Below, piece after piece: positions 15,615-22,870 of a stretch of 22,870 nucleotides of DNA (its first letter is position 1; each line of letters starts with the position of its first letter). The notes under the pieces were generated by a model that was given only the letters and a program-made list of their open reading frames with translations, was not told the DNA's origin and searched no databases. A program made the position numbers and the translations under genes. The stretch comes from UMGS1781 sp964389545 (GTDB taxonomy: Bacteria > Bacillota > Clostridia > TANB77 > CAG-508): NCBI GenBank assembly GCA_964389545.1, contig CAYMDN010000022.1, positions 1 to 22,870 of the forward strand, given 5' to 3'.

Positions 15615-16475
15615 TTGAACATAGCAACAAACTGGAAAGATTATGAAATAATAGATATGGCAGATGGAGAAAAACTTGAAAGGTGGGGAAAATATACTCT
15701 AATAAGACCTGATCCACAAATCATATGGAAAGAAAAAAGTTTTCCGCAAAAATGGAAAAAAGCAAATGCAATATATAGAAGAAGTAAAAGCGGTGGTGGA
15801 GCATGGAATTTTAAAGATAGATTACCAGAATCTTGGCAAGTAAAATATAAAGATTTAGTATTTAACATAAAACTAATGGGGTTTAAACATACTGGATTAT
15901 TTCCAGAACAAGCATCAAATTGGGATTGGATGATTGATAAAATAAAAAAAGAAAAAAGAAAAATAAAAGTACTAAATTTATTTGCATATACAGGAGGAGC
16001 AACAGTAGCATGTTTATCTGCAGGCGCATCGGTATGTCATGTAGATAGTTCAAAAGGGATGGTAGCATGGGCAAAGGAAAATGTTATTTCATCAAATTTA
16101 CAACATGAACCAGTTAGATACATTGTTGATGATGTAATAAAATTTGTTCAAAGAGAAATAAGAAGAGGAAATACATATGATGCGATAATAATGGATCCAC
16201 CTTCATATGGAAGAGGCACATCAGGAGAAGTATGGCAATTTGAAAATAATATCTCAGACTTAGTGCAATTATGTACAAATGTACTTAGCGATAATCCTTT
16301 ATTTTTCCTAATTAACTCATATACAACAGGTATATCAGCAGAAGTATTAAGTAATATTTTAAAAATTAACATGAAGAAATACAAAGGAAAAATAAATGCA
16401 GGAGAAGTTGGATTACCGATGACTTCAGCAAACTTAATTTTACCATGTGGAATATATGGAAGATGGGAAAAATAA
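15615..16475 (+). CDS. Class I SAM-dependent methyltransferase, RlmI-like
   Basis: A 286-residue member of the family related to rRNA cytosine-5 methyltransferases of the RlmI type, probably modifying RNA in the cytosol. It has the SAM-binding motif I LNLFAYTGGATVA (about 119-131), an acidic residue at the end of strand 2 (HVDSSKGM) and the catalytic-region motif MDPPSYGRG (about 192-200). It lacks the N-terminal PUA domain of E. coli RlmI and has a shorter N-terminal region instead. TTG 15615 is used as start, with AAGGAG (15601-15606) 8 bases upstream; no ATG in frame fits better. The exact substrate is not determinable here. A bidirectional terminator starts right after the stop codon. Confidence 0.8.
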   Translation: MNIATNWKDYEIIDMADGEKLERWGKYTLIRPDPQIIWKEKSFPQKWKKANAIYRRSKSGGGAWNFKDRLPESWQVKYKDLVFNIKLMGFKHTGLFPEQASNWDWMIDKIKKEKRKIKVLNLFAYTGGATVACLSAGASVCHVDSSKGMVAWAKENVISSNLQHEPVRYIVDDVIKFVQREIRRGNTYDAIIMDPPSYGRGTSGEVWQFENNISDLVQLCTNVLSDNPLFFLINSYTTGISAEVLSNILKINMKKYKGKINAGEVGLPMTSANLILPCGIYGRWEK

Positions 16476-16476
16476 T

Positions 16477-16510
16477 AAAAATGATACAGGTTTAGACTTG
16501 TATCATTTTT
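16477..16510. terminator. Bidirectional terminator between methyltransferase and GHKL kinase
   Basis: AAAAATGATACAGGT pairs with ACTTGTATCATTTTT (one wobble) around a short loop, with T-runs on both strands. It overlaps the stop codon of the minus-strand kinase gene (16509-16511). Confidence 0.85.
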
Positions 16511-17282
16511 AGGCATTATAGATTTCAAGATATTGTCTAAAATAATCGTTGGTTCGAGAAGTAGATAGATGCAAATTCTTGCGTCTATTTAAATATTTTT
16601 TAACCTCCCATAATCCTAATCCATGATTTCTACAAGTGTTTGATTTAGTAGAATAACCTTTTTCAAATATTTTTTCCAAGTCTATATTTTTATCCTGATA
16701 TGTATTTTCAATTAAAATAATAACTCTATTGTTTTTGACATCATTCTTGAATAAAATATGTATATGTTTTTCCATAGAAATTTTGCTTGCTTCTATAGCA
16801 TTATCCAATAATATTCCTAGAATTCTAGAAAGCTCATAATCCTTGATATTTAAATTAGATAAATCAGCAAGTATTTCAAAATCAATAGTTACATTATTAT
16901 CAAAAGCACTATAATATGTATTTGTTAGTAAAGTGTAAACAGTTGGATTATTAACCAAATCAGGAGACAAAGCAGATAAAGTATTTGTACATTGGCAATC
17001 AGTAAGTAAATCCTTATAATATGTTTTTAATGCGGGCATATTATTTGCTGAAATGTATCCACCAATAACTTGAATAATATTATTAAAATCGTGTTTAAAA
17101 CCTCTTAAATTATCATTCAAAGTTAACAGATTTTTGTTTTGCAATTTCTCTAGTTCTAATAGTTTGGTAGTAGATTTTAGTTTTTTAGTTTCGTAGATAC
17201 AAAAGAAAGCAAAACAAAGAATTATAATTAGACAAAAAATAATAACTATAGGAATAGTTAAATCCAATAGAAATAAACTCAT
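16509..17282 (-). CDS. Orphan GHKL (AgrC-like) sensor histidine kinase, minimal form
   Basis: A 257-residue protein with one N-terminal membrane helix (about 8-30), a coiled linker, then a dimerisation segment with the likely phospho-acceptor His in LRGFKHDFNN, a GHKL ATPase domain with N-box GILLDNAIEAS and a glycine box GHGLGL-like segment (NHGLGLWEVK). This is the catalytic core of AgrC/quorum-type kinases that act with LytTR response regulators. Relatives usually carry five to seven membrane spans for peptide sensing; here only one is left. No response regulator, peptide precursor or AgrB-like gene is in the window, and the gene is flanked by its own promoter and terminator. GGAGG (reverse of 17290-17294) precedes the ATG. 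The signal is unknown. Confidence 0.85.
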   Translation of the reverse strand: MSLFLLDLTIPIVIIFCLIIILCFAFFCIYETKKLKSTTKLLELEKLQNKNLLTLNDNLRGFKHDFNNIIQVIGGYISANNMPALKTYYKDLLTDCQCTNTLSALSPDLVNNPTVYTLLTNTYYSAFDNNVTIDFEILADLSNLNIKDYELSRILGILLDNAIEASKISMEKHIHILFKNDVKNNRVIILIENTYQDKNIDLEKIFEKGYSTKSNTCRNHGLGLWEVKKYLNRRKNLHLSTSRTNDYFRQYLEIYNA

Positions 17283-17366
17283 TAAAAAACCTCCAAAACT
17301 TCATTTGTAATTTCTTGTCGAATAATGTAAAAAATATTCTTTAAATTTTGAAAAAAATACTTACAT

Positions 17367-17395
17367 AATATAAAACAAAAAATATATGATGTCAA
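17367..17395 (-). promoter_or_regulatory. Promoter of the GHKL kinase
   Basis: On the minus strand, a perfect TTGACA (17390-17395), spacing 17, then TATATT (17367-17372). The transcript would have a leader of about 80 bases before the ATG at 17282. Confidence 0.75.
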
Positions 17396-17473
17396 TGAAT
17401 TTTGATGAAAAAATCAAAAATAGAACTATCAAGTAAATAAAGACCGAATCTAGGCTAAAAAATAAATAAAATA

Positions 17474-17502
17474 TTGTCTAAAATAGTAAAATATGGTATT
17501 AT
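17474..17502 (+). promoter_or_regulatory. Promoter of the MFS transporter
   Basis: TTGTCT (17474-17479), spacing 17, then TATTAT (17497-17502). It diverges from the kinase promoter about 80 bases away. A TATAAT at 17500-17505 is an overlapping alternative -10, but at spacing 20. Confidence 0.55.
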
Positions 17503-17535
17503 AATTACAAAAATAAATTTATAAGGATGATACAA

Positions 17536-18837
17536 ATGAAGGCAGTTTTAAAATATAAGAACAGAAGAGAATTATTAAAAGCAAAGCATAGAAATGCAAA
17601 GTTATATACAATATATAAGATGTTTTCATGGGATTTAATATTTTTTTACTCAACACAATATTTATTTTTAACAATGGTGAAAGGAATTAACCCAGGAACT
17701 ATTCTAAAAATTAACGCTTTATATCCATTATTTACAATGATAATGCAAATGCCAGCAATAATATGTGGTGACATATTTGGTAGAAAAACGAGTATTGTAC
17801 TCGGAAATGCAATGGTAGCTCTTCATATGGTAATATTAATGGTCCTTCCAGGAGAATGGAGTCTATTAATTGCAAATATTGTATGGGCATTTGGGTACAG
17901 CTTAAAATGTACACAAGAGACAAATTTATTGTATGATTCAACTGCTACTAGAGGCGGAGAAGGAATGTATGGAAAAATTAATGGTAGAGGTGCGACAGCA
18001 TATTATGTTTTAGATGGAATGGCATCATTAATAGCAGGATACTTATTTGTAATGAATGAGTATTTACCAATAATCTTATGCCTAGTAATAACATTAATTG
18101 GAACAGTAATTTCACTTGGATTTAAAGATATATATAGAAATGATTTACAATCTGAAGATGGAATCAAAGGCAGAATTAAAGAGTATAAAGATGACTTTAA
18201 ACATTCTGTAAAAACTATAATTTCATCAAAAAGATTGCGAGCATTAATTATTTTCTTTGGATTCTTTAATGCCATTATAACAATAATGAGTACATATAGA
18301 GGAAATATACTGACAGCATTAGATGTAGAACCAGAGAACTTTTCAGCTATAATTGCAGCAATTACTTTAATTGCTGGAATAGCAACAATAAATCAACATA
18401 AATTTCATAAGAAATTCAAAAATAAAGCATTAACTGTATTAGCTATATCATATGTAGGAAGTATGATAACAATTGGATGTTTGCTGATGCTAAATAATAA
18501 TGCAGTATTACCTTTAGTATTAATATTGCTAACAATTAGGACTATATCAATGTCTTTATATTACATATTAGGAGAAAAATATTTAAAGAATTTCTCAACA
18601 CCAAAGACAAGAGGTAGAATTTCATTTGCAAGCGAAATCATAACAAACATAATAGAATCAGTTTGTTTGTATGTTGCGGGAAGTGTTTTAGATTGGGCAG
18701 GAATTGGAATGGCGACAATATGGGTTGGTCTATTATTCTTAGCAATATTTGTTGTTTTACTAGATTATATGAGAACAAGAGTTGGATTAAGACCATCCCA
18801 ATATGATAAAAAAGATATAGACCTTGAAGATATATAA
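17536..18837 (+). CDS. MFS transporter, substrate unknown
   Basis: A 433-residue multi-span membrane protein of the major facilitator superfamily with about 12 predicted helices. The loop between helices 2 and 3 carries DIFGRKTSI, the family's G-x-x-x-D-x-x-G-R-K-type signature, and a charged central loop (about 195-235) divides the two halves. A substrate cannot be assigned. ATG 17536 is preferred over ATG 17527, because the AAGGA site (17523-17527) overlaps the earlier codon and lies 8 bases before the later one. The gene is monocistronic, with its own promoter and a strong terminator, and is divergent from the kinase. Confidence 0.8.
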   Translation: MKAVLKYKNRRELLKAKHRNAKLYTIYKMFSWDLIFFYSTQYLFLTMVKGINPGTILKINALYPLFTMIMQMPAIICGDIFGRKTSIVLGNAMVALHMVILMVLPGEWSLLIANIVWAFGYSLKCTQETNLLYDSTATRGGEGMYGKINGRGATAYYVLDGMASLIAGYLFVMNEYLPIILCLVITLIGTVISLGFKDIYRNDLQSEDGIKGRIKEYKDDFKHSVKTIISSKRLRALIIFFGFFNAIITIMSTYRGNILTALDVEPENFSAIIAAITLIAGIATINQHKFHKKFKNKALTVLAISYVGSMITIGCLLMLNNNAVLPLVLILLTIRTISMSLYYILGEKYLKNFSTPKTRGRISFASEIITNIIESVCLYVAGSVLDWAGIGMATIWVGLLFLAIFVVLLDYMRTRVGLRPSQYDKKDIDLEDI

Positions 18838-18840
18838 ATA

Positions 18841-18872
18841 AAATGGAGACTGTTCAAAGTCTCCATTTTTTT
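18841..18872 (+). terminator. Terminator of the MFS gene
   Basis: AAATGGAGACT pairs perfectly with AGTCTCCATTT around GTTCAA and is followed by a T-run. Confidence 0.9.
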
Positions 18873-18933
18873 ATGTAATATTAATTTCACATCATAATAA
18901 GATTATAGCAAGAGAGATAAGAGGAGGAATGAT

Positions 18934-19740
18934 ATGAAAAAAATCATATATTTATTAATAGGCATTATATTAGTTTGTATAATGGTAAGCACAATAAAAA
19001 ATATGAAGAATAAAAATGACACAGTTCAAACAAGTTCTGGAACTATTCTTGATACAAAAAAAGTAGAATGGGGAATAAAAAGAAATGATAATCATGAACA
19101 ACCAGATTTAGGTAGTAAAAATAAGACTCTAATTGATGCAAATGGAGATATTGCAATGGGAAACAAAGAGGATAAATATGTTTATTTAACATTTGATGAA
19201 GGCTATGAAGCGGGATATACAAGCAAAATTTTAGATGTACTTAAAGAGAATAGTGTACCAGCAGCCTTTTTTATAACAGGACATTATTTAAATAGTGAAC
19301 CAGAATTGGTAAAAAGAATGATTGATGAAGGACATATAGTTGGAAATCACACTGTAAACCATCCAAGTATGCCAGGTTTAAGTACGGAAAAATTAAATGA
19401 AGAGATAATGAAGTTACATACATCTGTATATGAAAAATTTAATTATGAAATGAAATATTTTAGACCACCAAAGGGAGAATATAGTGAAGCAACATTATGG
19501 CAAACAAAACAATTAGGGTATACTACTGTAATGTGGAGTTTAGCGTATGACGACTGGGATGAGAATAAACAGGGAAGAGAAAATTATGGTAAGGATAAAA
19601 TTTTATCAAATGTTCATAACGGAGCAGTAATACTATTACATGCAACTTCAAAAGATAATGCTAATATTTTAGATAGTGTAATTAAAGAAGTAAAAAACAT
19701 GGGATATGAATTTAAAAGTCTGGATAATTTTAAGAGATAA
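18934..19740 (+). CDS. pdaA: PdaA-type polysaccharide deacetylase (spore cortex muramic lactam)
   Basis: A 268-residue protein with an N-terminal signal anchor (about 4-22) and an NodB/polysaccharide deacetylase domain (about 85-265). The motifs are LTFDEGYEAGYT (motif 1), GNHTVNHPSM with metal-binding His residues (motif 2), RPPKGEYSE (motif 3), SLAYDDWD and the late LLHATSKDNA. The GYE-GYT form and the W-D-x-N-K-Q segment match PdaA of B. subtilis, which deacetylates N-acetylmuramic acid to allow muramic-delta-lactam formation in the spore cortex. It would act outside the forespore membrane. GAGGAGG (18921-18927) precedes the ATG. No clear housekeeping promoter is visible, as expected for a forespore-sigma gene, though I could not identify that promoter either. 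Confidence 0.9.
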   Translation: MKKIIYLLIGIILVCIMVSTIKNMKNKNDTVQTSSGTILDTKKVEWGIKRNDNHEQPDLGSKNKTLIDANGDIAMGNKEDKYVYLTFDEGYEAGYTSKILDVLKENSVPAAFFITGHYLNSEPELVKRMIDEGHIVGNHTVNHPSMPGLSTEKLNEEIMKLHTSVYEKFNYEMKYFRPPKGEYSEATLWQTKQLGYTTVMWSLAYDDWDENKQGRENYGKDKILSNVHNGAVILLHATSKDNANILDSVIKEVKNMGYEFKSLDNFKR

Positions 19741-19755
19741 ATTTAATAAAATCTA

Positions 19756-19785
19756 TTGAATAATAAAATAACTTTGTGATAAAAT
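19756..19785 (+). promoter_or_regulatory. Candidate promoter of galK
   Basis: TTGAAT (19756-19761), spacing 18, then TAAAAT (19780-19785) with an extended TG. It lies just after the pdaA stop codon, with the galK ATG about 48 bases downstream of the -10. Confidence 0.5.
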
Positions 19786-19832
19786 ATCTGATGATAAATT
19801 ATAACGTCTCGTCTAAATTGCAGGAGGAAAAA

Positions 19833-21014
19833 ATGGAAGAGATAATCGAAGAAAAATTTAAGGAAATTTTTGGAAAAGAAGGAAGACTAAGAACATATTT
19901 TGCACCAGGAAGAGTTAATCTTATAGGAGAGCACACAGACTATAATGGAGGGCATGTTTTCCCATGTTCACTTACTCTAGGTACATATGCAACTGTAAGA
20001 GAAAGAGAAGATAAATATGTAAATGTATATTCAACAAACTTTGAAGATACAGGAATAGTGACATTAGCACTGGATAATATAAAATGCAACGAAAGTGAAG
20101 GATGGACCAAATATCCAAAAGGAGCAATCTGGGCAGTAATGGAAAAAGTTGGACTATTATCACATGGATTTGACATTGTTTATGGTGGTAATTTACCTAT
20201 AGGAATGGGAGTATCATCATCAGCATCACTAGAAGCATTAACAATTTACATAATAAATGAAATGTTTAAATTAAAATTAAATCCAACACAAATAGCATTA
20301 TTAGCACAAAAGGCTGAAAATGATTTTGTAGGAATTAAATGTGGAATTATGGATCCATTTGTTATTTCACTGGGAAAAGAAAATAATGCAATGTTCCTAG
20401 ATACTGCTACATTAGAATATGAACAAGTACCAGTAAATCTTGAAAATTATAAAATATTAATATTAAATTCTAAAAAGAAAAGAAACTTAGGTGATTCAAA
20501 ATATAATATAAGAAGAGCGGAATGCGAAAAAGCATTAGAGATTTTCAAGAAGAATGGATTACAAATAAGAACCCTTGGAGACATGACAGAAGAACAATTT
20601 GAAGAAAATAAAGAATTAATAGAAGATGAAATAATCAGAAGAAGAGCAAAACATGCAGTTTACGAAAATCAAAGAACAATAGAAGCAGTACAAGCGCTTA
20701 AAGATAATGATTTAACAAAATTCGGACAATTGATGCTAGAATCACACAAGTCATTAAAAGAAGACTACGAGGTATCAGGACTTGAATTGGATACATTAGT
20801 AGAAGCATCAATGGAACAAGAAGGCGTTATTGGAGCAAGAATGACAGGTGCTGGATTTGGTGGTTGTGCTATTGCAATAGTAAAGAAAAGCAAAATAGAT
20901 AAATTTGCACAAAATGTAAAAAAAATATATAAAGAAAAATGTGATTATTACGCAGAAATACTTACAGTAGAGATAGGAAGCGGACCTAGAATAATACAAC
21001 AACCAAAAGTATAG
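19833..21014 (+). CDS. galK: Galactokinase
   Basis: It phosphorylates alpha-D-galactose with ATP, the first committed step of the Leloir pathway (cytosol). The 393-residue GHMP kinase has the galactose-binding signature GRVNLIGEHTDYNGG near the N-terminus, the ATP loop PIGMGVSSSASLE (about 122-134), the GIKCGIMDPF catalytic segment with its Asp, and the C-terminal GARMTGAGFGGCAIA. ATG 19833 is chosen because CAGGAGG is 5-6 bases upstream; an in-frame start at 19776 would overlap the promoter. No galT or galE is adjacent; coaW follows after 16 bases. Confidence 0.95.
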   Translation: MEEIIEEKFKEIFGKEGRLRTYFAPGRVNLIGEHTDYNGGHVFPCSLTLGTYATVREREDKYVNVYSTNFEDTGIVTLALDNIKCNESEGWTKYPKGAIWAVMEKVGLLSHGFDIVYGGNLPIGMGVSSSASLEALTIYIINEMFKLKLNPTQIALLAQKAENDFVGIKCGIMDPFVISLGKENNAMFLDTATLEYEQVPVNLENYKILILNSKKKRNLGDSKYNIRRAECEKALEIFKKNGLQIRTLGDMTEEQFEENKELIEDEIIRRRAKHAVYENQRTIEAVQALKDNDLTKFGQLMLESHKSLKEDYEVSGLELDTLVEASMEQEGVIGARMTGAGFGGCAIAIVKKSKIDKFAQNVKKIYKEKCDYYAEILTVEIGSGPRIIQQPKV

Positions 21015-21030
21015 GAGAGCTTAAAATAAT

Positions 21031-21849
21031 ATGAAGGATATAGGATTAGATGTAGGAAGTTCAAATATTAAGATTGTTGCAATTAATGAAGATAACACAA
21101 TTTATCACAAAGTTATAATGCATAAAATGCCTATTGAAAATGCATTAACTGAATTTATGAAAGAAGTAGACATAAGTAATAATGAAGTTGCAAAAGTTGT
21201 TGTAACAGGAATAGGACAAAAAGAAATAGCAGAAAGAATTAATGGAATAAAAGCTATAAAAGTAGATGAATTCAAAGCAGCAACAAAAGGTTCACAATAT
21301 TTAACAAATATAAATGAAGCATTAGTTATAAGTATTGGAACAGGAACAGCATTTTTAAAAATAAATAAAGATGATTTTAAACATATTGGTGGGACAGGCA
21401 TTGGCGGTGGAACACTAATAACACTATGTAAAAGATTTGCACATTTAAAAGATTTTAATGATATAGCAGAAAGAATCAAAGATGCAGATATATCAAAAGT
21501 TGATTTAAGACTTAAAGATATACAAAAAGAGGCAATAAATAGTTTATTACCATTGGATATAACAGTTGCTAATTTTGGAAAGCTAGAAGATGATGCAAGT
21601 GATAATGATATCATTCTTGGAGTAGTAAATATGATAGCAGAAACTATAGGAATGATGGGAGTTTTCACTGCGCAAAATATGGAAAAAAAAGATATTATTG
21701 TAATAGGAAGCATAACAGAGTTAGAATATTTAAAAAAGGTATTCAAAATGTTAAGCGATTTACAGAATGTTAATTTTATAATTCCAAAGTACTCTGAATG
21801 GGCAGTTGCAATAGGAGCTGTACAAGAAGTTAAGAATAACTTAAAATAA
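21031..21849 (+). CDS. coaW: Type II pantothenate kinase
   Basis: It phosphorylates pantothenate, the first step of coenzyme A synthesis. The 272-residue protein belongs to the acetate/sugar kinase-like fold: DIGLDVGSSNIKIV (phosphate loop 1) at the start, the VTGIG segment, the conserved acidic VDEF, SIGTGTAFLKI and the GGTGIGGGTLI loop near residues 115-130. This is the form typified by Staphylococcus CoaW, less common than type I or III in clostridia. AGGAGA precedes the ATG by about 12 bases. It sits 16 bases after galK and 36 before the phosphorylase gene, likely co-transcribed. Intact. Confidence 0.9.
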   Translation: MKDIGLDVGSSNIKIVAINEDNTIYHKVIMHKMPIENALTEFMKEVDISNNEVAKVVVTGIGQKEIAERINGIKAIKVDEFKAATKGSQYLTNINEALVISIGTGTAFLKINKDDFKHIGGTGIGGGTLITLCKRFAHLKDFNDIAERIKDADISKVDLRLKDIQKEAINSLLPLDITVANFGKLEDDASDNDIILGVVNMIAETIGMMGVFTAQNMEKKDIIVIGSITELEYLKKVFKMLSDLQNVNFIIPKYSEWAVAIGAVQEVKNNLK

Positions 21850-21885
21850 ACATAAGAAATAAAAATATACTAAGGAGGTACTATA

Positions 21886-22870
21886 ATGTACGTATTTAAT
21901 AAGATAACGGTAAATCCACAATTACCAAAATCAATTGAGAGATTGAGTGAAATAACTCAAAATTTATGGTGGTCTTGGAACTCAGAATTTCTAAGAATAT
22001 TCAAAATGATTGACATTGATTTATGGGAAAGATGTGCCAAAAATCCTGTTAAGTTTCTAAAATTAGTAGAACAAGACAAACTAGAGAGAGCAGCAGAAAA
22101 TCCAGACGTAATAAAAGCGTATAAAGAAAATGTAGAAAATTTTGATGCATACATCAAAAGTAAAAATACATGGTTCAATAAAAAATATCCAAACAATAAA
22201 AAAGATTTAATAGCATATTTCTCAGCAGAATATGGATTAGATGAAACTATTCCAATTTACTCAGGTGGATTAGGAATATTATCTGGAGATCATCTAAAAT
22301 CTGCAAGTGATTTAGGTATTCCACTTGTTGCAATAGGACTTTTATATAAAAATGGATACTTTAATCAAATTATTGATAAATATGGACAACAACAAACACA
22401 GTACCATGATATAGAATTAGATAATTTACCAATCAAACCAGTAAAAACAGAATCTGGTGAAGACTTAATTGTAAGTATAAAAATACCTAAAGAAACATTA
22501 TACATAAAAGTATGGAAAATAAATGTAGGAAGAGTTAACTTATACTTATTAGATACAGATATACCTGAAAATGATCCAGACTATAGAGGAGTAACATTAA
22601 GACTATATGGCGGCGATCAAGAAATGAGAATAAGACAAGAAATGGTATTAGGAATAGGAGGTATAACTGTATTAAAAGAATTAGGAATAAATCCAACTGT
22701 ATATCATATGAATGAAGGACATTCATCATTCTTAGTATTAGAAGCAATAAAAAATACAATACAAGAAAAGAAAGTTTCTTTCAACATTGCAAGAGATATA
22801 GTATCATCAAAAACTGTATTTACAACACATACACCAGTACCAGCAGGAAATGATATATTCCCAATAGAAT
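21886..22870 (+). CDS. glgP: Alpha-glucan (glycogen/maltodextrin) phosphorylase, 5' part
   Basis: The open frame runs off the window end after 328 codons. The protein belongs to the GT35 phosphorylases in the form with an N-terminal DUF3417-like segment: TQNLWWSWNSEFLRIF at the start, AYFSAEYGLDETIPIYSGG, LGILSGDHLKSASDLG, VYHMNEGHSSFL and THTPVPAGND, all strongly conserved. It releases glucose 1-phosphate from alpha-1,4-glucans in the cytosol with pyridoxal phosphate as cofactor (the PLP lysine lies beyond the window). AAGGAGG (21872-21878) precedes the ATG by 7 bases. With galK upstream it could supply glucose 1-phosphate, which connects to galactose metabolism through UDP-glucose. Confidence 0.95.
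   Translation, partial: MYVFNKITVNPQLPKSIERLSEITQNLWWSWNSEFLRIFKMIDIDLWERCAKNPVKFLKLVEQDKLERAAENPDVIKAYKENVENFDAYIKSKNTWFNKKYPNNKKDLIAYFSAEYGLDETIPIYSGGLGILSGDHLKSASDLGIPLVAIGLLYKNGYFNQIIDKYGQQQTQYHDIELDNLPIKPVKTESGEDLIVSIKIPKETLYIKVWKINVGRVNLYLLDTDIPENDPDYRGVTLRLYGGDQEMRIRQEMVLGIGGITVLKELGINPTVYHMNEGHSSFLVLEAIKNTIQEKKVSFNIARDIVSSKTVFTTHTPVPAGNDIFPIE

Overview
The window comes from an AT-rich, endospore-forming Firmicute, most likely an uncultivated gut-type clostridium. This rests on strong AGGAGG ribosome-binding sites, AGA/ATA-rich codon use, SpoIVB and PdaA (spore genes), and a type II pantothenate kinase. No tRNA, rRNA, CRISPR array, insertion sequence or phage gene is visible, and no stretch above about 300 bases lacks a gene.

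Layout. (1) 1-10335, + strand: a non-canonical Tad-like pilus or secretion cluster. It holds the 3' part of a CpaF/TadA motor ATPase, a fused TadB-TadC-like platform protein, four small pilin-like proteins starting Met-Glu-Asn-Ala, two related single-span proteins starting Met-Ser-Asp-Thr (the second carrying large extracellular modules), and a 1034-residue anchored surface protein that could be a tip adhesin. Internal promoters, a terminator and two unusual RNA structures suggest the pilin genes are transcribed and dosed separately. (2) 10405-11602: spoIVB, whose start overlaps the pilus terminator. (3) 11634-12840: asd on the minus strand, ending at a large bidirectional terminator and beginning with a structured leader. 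(4) 12932-16475: hpt-uvrC, a small membrane protein and an RlmI-like methyltransferase. (5) 16477-17395: an orphan GHKL histidine kinase on the minus strand. (6) 17474-18872: an MFS transporter. (7) 18934-22870: pdaA, galK, coaW and a truncated alpha-glucan phosphorylase gene.

Most notable observation. Two conserved genes, cpaF and spoIVB, are each split into two frames. In both, the break falls exactly at an in-frame CGG codon, and skipping its C (a +1 shift) restores a conserved motif beginning with glycine (IIGEV in the ATPase, VGIGT in SpoIVB). Reading all real genes by eye (about 7,000 codons), I found no other in-frame CGG. The CGG trinucleotide itself occurs about three dozen times out of frame, and CGA, CGT and CGC are all used as arginine codons. 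This fits an organism in which CGG is not a usable sense codon and acts as a +1 frameshift site. Two independent sequencing errors of the same kind remain the alternative.
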